Source: an uncultured Eubacteriales bacterium
GTDB taxonomy: Bacteria; Bacillota; Clostridia; Oscillospirales; CAG-272
NCBI GenBank assembly: GCA_900544985.1
Contig: UQXK01000010.1
Location: 1-46,030 of the forward strand
Length of the DNA: 46,030 nt
Reading direction: 5' to 3'
Positions 40,922 to 46,030 of this stretch are shown here, piece after piece. The notes beneath the pieces are model-generated. The model saw only the letters and a list, made by a program, of their open reading frames with translations. It did not search any database and was not told the origin of the DNA. The translations under genes and the position numbers were made by a program. How positions within the stretch are numbered: the first letter of the stretch is position 1; each line of letters starts with the position of its first letter.

Positions 40922-41168
40922 CGATGTAAAAGCTGTGAAGAAGCGGCAAAACCGATAATATTTCGGAAAAAAGAGAGGTCTTTCATCGGCTGAAAGAAGA
41001 CTTTCCGAAGCGGAGCGCCTTTCACTTCCGAGCTTTCGGCGTTAGAAGCGCCGAACGTTTCTCCCGTTAAAGAGATAAAAGCGCCGCCTTTATATATGGC
41101 GGAACTTGGGTGGTACCGCGGAAGCTTTATAAGCCTTCGTCCCGACTTGTTCGGGCGGGGGCTTTTTT
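40922..41168 (+). promoter_or_regulatory. T-box leader controlling pheS-pheT
   Basis: Classic T-box riboswitch that reads uncharged tRNA. Stem I base is AAAGCT (40928-40933) with AGCTTT (about 41031-41036); the specifier side carries TTTCAC near 41029 and so a UUC (Phe) codon, matching the downstream genes. AGAGAGG lies in the middle of stem I. The T-box core TGGGTGGTACCGCGG is at 41107-41121; its TGGT can pair with ACCA of a tRNA with discriminator A. The terminator follows (AAGCCTTCGTCCCG with CGGGCGGGGGCTT, about 41131-41165, then a T run). Promoter candidate TTGCAA (40883)-16 bp-TACAAT. Confidence 0.92.
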
Positions 41169-41272
41169 GTTTTTTCTGTGTTGTACGGGAATGATAAACG
41201 GCTTTTTTACGGTTTTATCTTCAAGGTAAGACCTTATTTCAAAAAACATTAAGAAAGGAATAATTCATAAAA

Positions 41273-42283
41273 ATGAAGGAACTTCTTGAAAAAATCCAGA
41301 AAAACGCGCTTGACGAGATAGCCTCCGGAAAAGACACAGAGGACATACGTGTAAAATATCTCGGCAAAAAAGGCGAACTCACGGGAGTTTTGCGCGGAAT
41401 GGGCGCGCTTTCCGCAGAGGACAGACCGAAAATAGGCGCTCTTGCAAACACTGTCCGTGCCAATATCGAGGAAGCGCTCAAAAATGCCGTTGCCGCGGCA
41501 GAGGCAAAAAAACTCGATCTCAAACTGAGAAGGGAAAAGCTCGACGTTACCGTTCCCGGAAAGAATATCGAACGCGGACATAAGCATCCGATCTACGAAA
41601 CGGAAAGAACGCTCCGCGATATATTTATAGGACTCGGATTTTCCGTTGTCGAAGGTCCGGAAGTAGAGTACGATTATTACAATTTCGAAGCGCTCAATCT
41701 TCCCAAAGATCACCCCGCGCGCGATACTCAGGATACTTTCTATATATCTGACAATATCCTTCTGCGTTCGCAGACGTCTCCCGTTCAGGTAAGAACAATG
41801 GAGCACAAAAAACCTCCGATACGCATTATATCCCCCGGAAGAGTTTACCGCGCAGACCCCGCAGATGCGACGCACTCCCCGATATTCCACCAGTGCGAGG
41901 GACTTGTCGTAGACAAGGGCGTAACTATGGGAGATCTTAAAGGCGTTCTCGAACTTTTTGCAAAGAGAATGTTCGGCGAAAAGACGGAGATACGTTTCCG
42001 CCCGCACCATTTCCCGTTTACGGAGCCGTCCGCCGAAGTCGATGTCTCCTGCTTTGTCTGCGGAGGAAAAGGTTGCAGACTCTGCAAAGGAGAGGGCTGG
42101 ATAGAAATACTCGGCGCGGGAATGGTACATCCTTTTGTACTTAAAAACTGCGGCATAGATCCCGATGTATATTCCGGATTTGCATTCGGCATGGGAATAG
42201 AGAGAATCGCAATGACAAGACTCGGAATCGACGATATGCGTCTTCTTTACGAAAACGATATGCGTTTTATAGAACAGTTCTGA
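41273..42283 (+). CDS. pheS: Phenylalanyl-tRNA synthetase alpha subunit
   Basis: 336-residue catalytic subunit that charges tRNA-Phe with PheT. N-terminal coiled-coil arm about 1-85. Class II motifs: HPIYETERTLRDIFIGLGF, SPVQVRTM, GRVYRADPADATHSPIFHQCEGL, and FGMGIERIAMTRLGIDDMR at the end. The Cys4 patch CFVCGGKGCRLC is the usual PheS feature. Start ATG 41273, with AAGGAA upstream. It is under the T-box and separated from pheT by one unknown gene, which is unusual because the two subunits are normally adjacent. Confidence 0.97.
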   Translation: MKELLEKIQKNALDEIASGKDTEDIRVKYLGKKGELTGVLRGMGALSAEDRPKIGALANTVRANIEEALKNAVAAAEAKKLDLKLRREKLDVTVPGKNIERGHKHPIYETERTLRDIFIGLGFSVVEGPEVEYDYYNFEALNLPKDHPARDTQDTFYISDNILLRSQTSPVQVRTMEHKKPPIRIISPGRVYRADPADATHSPIFHQCEGLVVDKGVTMGDLKGVLELFAKRMFGEKTEIRFRPHHFPFTEPSAEVDVSCFVCGGKGCRLCKGEGWIEILGAGMVHPFVLKNCGIDPDVYSGFAFGMGIERIAMTRLGIDDMRLLYENDMRFIEQF

Positions 42284-42376
42284 AATTTATAGTTTAAAAC
42301 GGTGTTTCCCCCTGAACGGCAAAATATTGCTGGGTTCATTGAAATGTTTTAGGAGTATTGCGGAGGAAAAACTGCG

Positions 42377-42964
42377 ATGAATGCTTTTTTCAATAAAGTC
42401 GGAGTGTTTTTGAAAAAGTTCATATATATAACAATAATTTCATTTATTGCTTTTGTAATGTGCTTGCTTCCTCTGGGAATATGCGGGTTAGCTTTAAGAG
42501 TTTTCGGAGAAGACTCTGTCATTGTAACGGTGTCTGTACGAATAATTTATATATTGCCGTTTGTATATGCGGGTGTCTTTGCGCTGCTTCTTATCTACAT
42601 TTCCAAAATGCCGAAAGACGATGTGGCGCGCGAGGCAGGCGAGGATTTCGAAAACGGATATCCCGGGCTTATCAAAGACATAAAAAACATATTGAAAAGG
42701 GAATGGATTACATTTTTGGCTTTATCGGCGGAAATTATGTTACAGTGGTATTTGTGGACGTACTGTTTCCACTCGTTTGCCTACATAGTGTTTATTCCGT
42801 TTGATCCCGTATATATTTTTTCAATGTTTTTTCCCGATTGGTTAAACGGAATACCTTCATATATACTCTGCGCCGTTTTTATTTTTGCAGTCTACGTTTC
42901 AGAACTTGCTCTTATGCGTAAAAAATGGTATAAAAGAAATTTTAACGAGAGGATAGAAAAATGA
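42377..42964 (+). CDS. Unknown membrane protein between pheS and pheT
   Basis: 195 residues with four or five hydrophobic segments (about 14-42, 52-76, 112-135, 137-160, 161-185), a charged loop (SKMPKDDVAREAGEDFENGYPG) in the middle and a basic end. Not recognised. GGAGGAAAA precedes ATG 42377. Its TGA stop overlaps the pheT ATG (ATGA), so pheT translation probably depends on this gene. GC is lower than in pheS and pheT, which suggests a later insertion into the operon. Confidence 0.72.
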   Translation: MNAFFNKVGVFLKKFIYITIISFIAFVMCLLPLGICGLALRVFGEDSVIVTVSVRIIYILPFVYAGVFALLLIYISKMPKDDVAREAGEDFENGYPGLIKDIKNILKREWITFLALSAEIMLQWYLWTYCFHSFAYIVFIPFDPVYIFSMFFPDWLNGIPSYILCAVFIFAVYVSELALMRKKWYKRNFNERIEK

Positions 42965-45393
42965 TATTATCACTTAATTGGCTGTCCGATTTCGTAAAGT
43001 CGGACGATATAGAAACAAAAAAATTCTGTGAGGACATGACGGAGTCCGGCTCGAAAGTGGAGAGCGCGGAGCTTATCGGTTCCGAAATAGAAAATATCCG
43101 TGTCGGACTTATAAAGAAAATAGAAAGACATCCCGACGCAGAAAGACTTGTAATATGCAAGGTCGATTGCGGAGAGAGGGAGTTGCAGATAGTTACCGCG
43201 GCGACGAACGTCTTTGAGGGCGCTCTTGTTCCGCTCTGCTATTGCCCCGAAGGTGAAAAAATCGTGGCAAAGGTACACGACGGTTCCGAAATAAAGACGG
43301 GCAAGCTTCGCGGCGTTTTGTCCGAGGGAATGTTCTGCTCGATAGAGGAGCTCGGTCTTACAACTCACGATATGCCGGGCGCCGCCGAGGACGGCATACT
43401 TATACTCAACGATTATCCCGTAAAACCTGGCGAGGATATTCACGACGCCCTAATGCTTTCGGACCGTGCCGTAGAGTTCGAGATAACGCCGAACCGTCCC
43501 GACTGTCTTTCTGTTATAGGTCTTGCAAGAGAGGCTGCGGCGACTTTTGACCGTGAACTTAATATCCCCACCCCTGTGGTAAAAGAAAATCCAGAAACGG
43601 GAAATATAAAAGATTATCTCGATGTTAAGATAAAGGCGACGGACAAATGCTCGCGTTACAGTGCGCGTGTTGTAAAGAACGTAAAAATAGCGCCATCTCC
43701 GCTCTGGATGAGAATGCGTCTTCGCGCTTCCGGCGTCCGTCCCATAAACAATATCGTCGATATAACAAACTATGTAATGCTCGAATACGGTCAGCCTATG
43801 CACGCTTTCGATTATTCCTGCCTTTCGGGCAAGAAAATTGAAGTCCGTCTTGCGGGCGACAAAGAGAATTTCCGCACGCTTGACAGTCAGGACCGCGCGC
43901 TTTCCGAAGATATGCTTGTAATCGCCGACGACAAGCGCCCCGTTGCTCTTGCGGGAATCATGGGAGGAGAGAACAGCGAAATCACAGATACGACGTCTAC
44001 TGTCGTATTTGAATCCGCAATGTTCCACGGTTCTACGGTAAGAATAACGGCAAAAAAACTCGGCATGAGAACGGAGGCTTCCGCCCGTTTTGAGAAAGGG
44101 CTCGATTCCGAAAACACGCTTCCTGCGCTTGAACGCGCTTGCGAGCTTGTAGAGCTTCTCGGCGCGGGAGATGTCGTTCCCGGTATAATAGACGAATATC
44201 CCGTAAAGAAAGAGGTTTTCAAAGTTCCGTTTGAGCCTGAAAAGATAAGCCGTTTCCTTGGACTTGATATAGACGCTTCCGAAATGAAAAAGTATCTCGA
44301 ACGTCTCTATTTCACGTTTGACGGAAATGATGTCGTCGTTCCTTCTTACAGAGACGACGTAAGATGTATGAACGACCTTGCCGAGGAAGTCGTAAGACTC
44401 TACGGATATAACAAGATAGAATCCGGCAATATGGTTTTCCCGATGACGCAGGGCGGTCTTGATACGAAACAAAAATTTGTATACGATATAAACGAGCTTC
44501 TTATAGGCGCGGGATACAGCGAGATCTGCACATATTCGTTTATGAATGCCGCGGAATACGACAAAATAAGACTTCCGAAAGACGATATTCGCCGTAAATC
44601 CGTAGAAATAGCAAATCCGTTCGGAGAGGATACAAAGACGCTCCGCACGACGGCGCTTCCCACAATGCTCGAAGTTCTTGAAACAAACTGCTGTTCCGGC
44701 GTTTCCGCGGCTTCACTCTACGAGATAGCGAAGGTATTTATTCCGCGTGAAAATGTTGTTACGAATGAACACGGTCTTCCCGGCGTTCTTCCGGAAGAGA
44801 AGATGAAGATAGTTATAGGCGCTTACGGCGGTGCTGATTTCTACACACTGAAAGGCGTTGTGGAAGAGATACTTTCATTTGCGGGAATAGATGCGGTTTA
44901 CCGCTCTGACGAGAATGAAAATACATTCCATCCCGGAAGATGTGCCGACGTTCTTACGTCCGACGGAAAACTTCTCGGAACGTTCGGAGAGCTTCATCCG
45001 CTTACGGCTAAAAATTATGAGTTCACCTCTCATGTTATGGCGGCAGAGCTTGACCTTGACGCGATATTCGAAAACGCTTCTTTCGAAAAAGCGTATCATG
45101 CGCTTCCGAAATTCCCCGCAGTTCTGCGCGATTTCTCCTTTGTGTGCGATGATTCCGTTGAGGTCGGCGTTATAGAAAAGGTAATGAAGGACACAAACTC
45201 GAAGCTTATAGAGAGCATAAATCTTTTCGATATCTATCGCGGTGAACAGATAGGAGAGGGCAAGAAGAGCGTTTCGTTCTCCGTTTCGTTCAGGTCTCCC
45301 GACCACACGCTCACGGTAGAAGAGGCGGACAAGGCTTCCAAAAAGATACTCGGCGCAATAGAGCACAAGCTCGGAATAACGATAAGACAATAA
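42961..45393 (+). CDS. pheT: Phenylalanyl-tRNA synthetase beta subunit
   Basis: 810-residue beta subunit with the full domain order: tRNA-binding (EMAP-like) domain about 40-150 (VGLIKKIERHPDAERLVICKVDCG), B3/B4 editing domain about 210-390 (EFEITPNRPDCLSVIGLAREAA; HAFDYSCL), B5 near 410-480 (ISRFLGLDIDASEMKKYLERL; VPSYRDDVRCMNDLAEEVVRLYGY), the catalytic-like domain, and a C-terminal anticodon-binding FDX-ACB domain about 715-810 (ALPKFPAVLRDFSFVCDD; SVSFSVSFRSPDHTLT). Start ATG 42961, overlapped with the preceding membrane gene's stop. Followed by a strong terminator. Confidence 0.97.
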   Translation: MILSLNWLSDFVKSDDIETKKFCEDMTESGSKVESAELIGSEIENIRVGLIKKIERHPDAERLVICKVDCGERELQIVTAATNVFEGALVPLCYCPEGEKIVAKVHDGSEIKTGKLRGVLSEGMFCSIEELGLTTHDMPGAAEDGILILNDYPVKPGEDIHDALMLSDRAVEFEITPNRPDCLSVIGLAREAAATFDRELNIPTPVVKENPETGNIKDYLDVKIKATDKCSRYSARVVKNVKIAPSPLWMRMRLRASGVRPINNIVDITNYVMLEYGQPMHAFDYSCLSGKKIEVRLAGDKENFRTLDSQDRALSEDMLVIADDKRPVALAGIMGGENSEITDTTSTVVFESAMFHGSTVRITAKKLGMRTEASARFEKGLDSENTLPALERACELVELLGAGDVVPGIIDEYPVKKEVFKVPFEPEKISRFLGLDIDASEMKKYLERLYFTFDGNDVVVPSYRDDVRCMNDLAEEVVRLYGYNKIESGNMVFPMTQGGLDTKQKFVYDINELLIGAGYSEICTYSFMNAAEYDKIRLPKDDIRRKSVEIANPFGEDTKTLRTTALPTMLEVLETNCCSGVSAASLYEIAKVFIPRENVVTNEHGLPGVLPEEKMKIVIGAYGGADFYTLKGVVEEILSFAGIDAVYRSDENENTFHPGRCADVLTSDGKLLGTFGELHPLTAKNYEFTSHVMAAELDLDAIFENASFEKAYHALPKFPAVLRDFSFVCDDSVEVGVIEKVMKDTNSKLIESINLFDIYRGEQIGEGKKSVSFSVSFRSPDHTLTVEEADKASKKILGAIEHKLGITIRQ

Positions 45394-45398
45394 AAAAT

Positions 45399-45430
45399 AA
45401 AAAGCTCCGCGTAAAAAAGCGGAGCTTTTT
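45399..45430 (+). terminator. Terminator of the pheS-pheT operon
   Basis: AAAAAGCTCCGC and GCGGAGCTTTTT around a short A-rich loop, followed by a T run. Confidence 0.9.
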
Positions 45431-45504
45431 TTCGACAAAAATAGATTTCCATACATATAAAATTCATTTTATTCAAAAAATATTCGAAAAAATTATTTTT
45501 TTTA

Positions 45505-45533
45505 TTGCATTTCGGTATGTATAGATATATAAT
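45505..45533 (+). promoter_or_regulatory. Promoter of the small membrane protein gene
   Basis: TTGCAT (45505-45510), 17-bp spacer, TATAAT (45528-45533); TATGGAGG precedes the ATG at 45579. Confidence 0.78.
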
Positions 45534-45578
45534 GATAATCAGATATATTTTATATCAAAAACATATGGAGGCTTATTT

Positions 45579-45809
45579 ATGAAACAATTAGTAGAAGCTT
45601 TGGATAATCTTCCTTTTATCGTAAAGATCATCCTCTGCATACCTGTACTTGACATCGTTTGGACAGTTTACCGTCTTCTCAGAAGCATTACTGCCGGAAA
45701 CATGGTAGGTATCGTTATTTCTATTATTCTTTTCTTTTGTGCACCGTTTGTTTGGCTTATTGACCTTATCTGCGTTATACTCAAAGGTAAGGTTTGGTGG
45801 TTCTGCTGA
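45579..45809 (+). CDS. Small two-segment membrane protein of unknown function
   Basis: 76 residues with two hydrophobic segments (about 11-33 and 42-66) and a conserved-looking opening (EALDNLPFIVKIILCIPVLDIVWTVYR). Short proteins of this pattern recur in Clostridia, but I know no function. Good promoter and GGAGG site, and codon use similar to highly expressed genes (few rare codons). Followed by a hairpin and the last repeat of the window. Confidence 0.75.
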   Translation: MKQLVEALDNLPFIVKIILCIPVLDIVWTVYRLLRSITAGNMVGIVISIILFFCAPFVWLIDLICVILKGKVWWFC

Positions 45810-45827
45810 GAATCTCAAACGATCTGT

Positions 45828-46012
45828 AAAGGCGCTTTTTAAAGCGCCTTTTTTCTTTTGTGTATGCATTAAATGTTGGGGCTGTCCGCCCCAAACCCTG
45901 ACCAAGGGACTTTTTGTAAAAAGTCCCTTGGAATCTCAAAAACTTTTGACAGAATGAAGTTGTGTGGTCGGTGGAAAATTCTTTTGCTTACTTTTCTTAT
46001 AAGAAAAGTAAG
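45828..46012 (-). repeat. Modular palindromic repeat, site 8
   Basis: On the minus strand: A variant 46012-45987, CTTACTTTTCTTA and its reverse complement, where both outer positions changed together (C-G to T-A) relative to the other copies; linker; D at 45931-45902 with CCAAGGGAC/GTCCCTTGG; E at 45894-45876; F replaced by an unrelated stem AAAGGCGCTTT/AAAGCGCCTTT at 45851-45828, which can end the plus-strand gene upstream. Unlike the others, no TAA touches A here. Confidence 0.88.
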
Positions 46013-46030
46013 AGAAGGAGGTTTGGAACG

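Noticed and set aside
1..46030. CRISPR array, insertion sequence, prophage or toxin-antitoxin system
   Set aside because: The repeats are not regularly spaced with unique spacers, and no cas, transposase, integrase, phage structural or toxin gene is visible.

Overview
The window looks like a chromosomal segment of an endospore-forming, Gram-positive anaerobe of the class Clostridia (Bacillota). The pointers are a T-box leader before pheS, GerA-type germination genes, a SpoIID-like/peptidoglycan-binding gene cluster, HPr kinase, GdpP, a Val tRNA with encoded CCA, AGGAGG ribosome-binding sites, and heavy use of ATA and AGA codons. I cannot name a genus. No phage, CRISPR array, insertion sequence or transposase gene is visible.

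Layout. (1) 53-3324, minus strand: cardiolipin synthase, a Nif3-like protein, TrmK, and a small DUF1858 protein with its own consensus promoter. (2) 3622-5685: an EF-G-like GTPase. (3) 6137-11916: nadA, tRNA-Val, an AT-rich stretch (PNPOx-like protein, PadR regulator plus hydrolase, decayed sequence), a lipoprotein behind a 92-bp tandem duplication, a Mug-like glycosylase and a C_GCAxxG_C_C protein. This block is bracketed by two nearly identical inverted repeats. (4) 12208-15456, minus: rpmH-rnpA-yidD-yidC-jag, the ribosome/membrane-insertion cluster often found near oriC, here without dnaA or mnmE/mnmG beside it. (5) 15733-19410: amidase, PAP2 phosphatase, ROK glucokinase, DUF4363 and DUF421 genes. 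(6) 19737-25348: hprK-yybS-like-gdpP and gnd. (7) 25764-28783: cyclophilin, DUF896, M29 aminopeptidase, a membrane protein and a zinc-ribbon protein. (8) 28973-31342, minus: three probable cell-wall/spore genes. (9) 31781-40817: PHP hydrolase, two small membrane-anchored unknowns, rplS, a GerA/GerB-like pair, DUF1846 and a ThrE-like exporter. (10) 40920-45809: T-box, pheS, an unknown membrane gene, pheT and a small membrane protein.

The most striking feature is a family of modular palindromic repeats at nine intergenic sites (1-52, 5686-6100, 11935-12207, 14614-14765, 19530-19698, 25349-25661, 28792-28972, 34992-35214, 45828-46012). Each copy is built from a few hairpin modules, called A to F here, in a fixed order. 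The hairpin arms differ between copies by paired changes that keep the stems intact. At five sites the first arm starts at the very base after a TAA stop codon. Together the copies occupy about 2 kb (roughly 4%) of the window. They sit mostly at gene 3' ends, but also in the hprK leader, before gerA, and inside the rnpA-yidD junction. I know of no named family matching them, and I see no enzyme here that would move them.

Smaller regulatory finds are a PadR operator overlapping a -10 box, several consensus sigma-A promoters, a Phe T-box with a UUC specifier candidate, a terminator-like hairpin between rpmH and rnpA, and an 8-codon ORF overlapping the rnpA start. All assignments are from reading the sequence; no database search was run.
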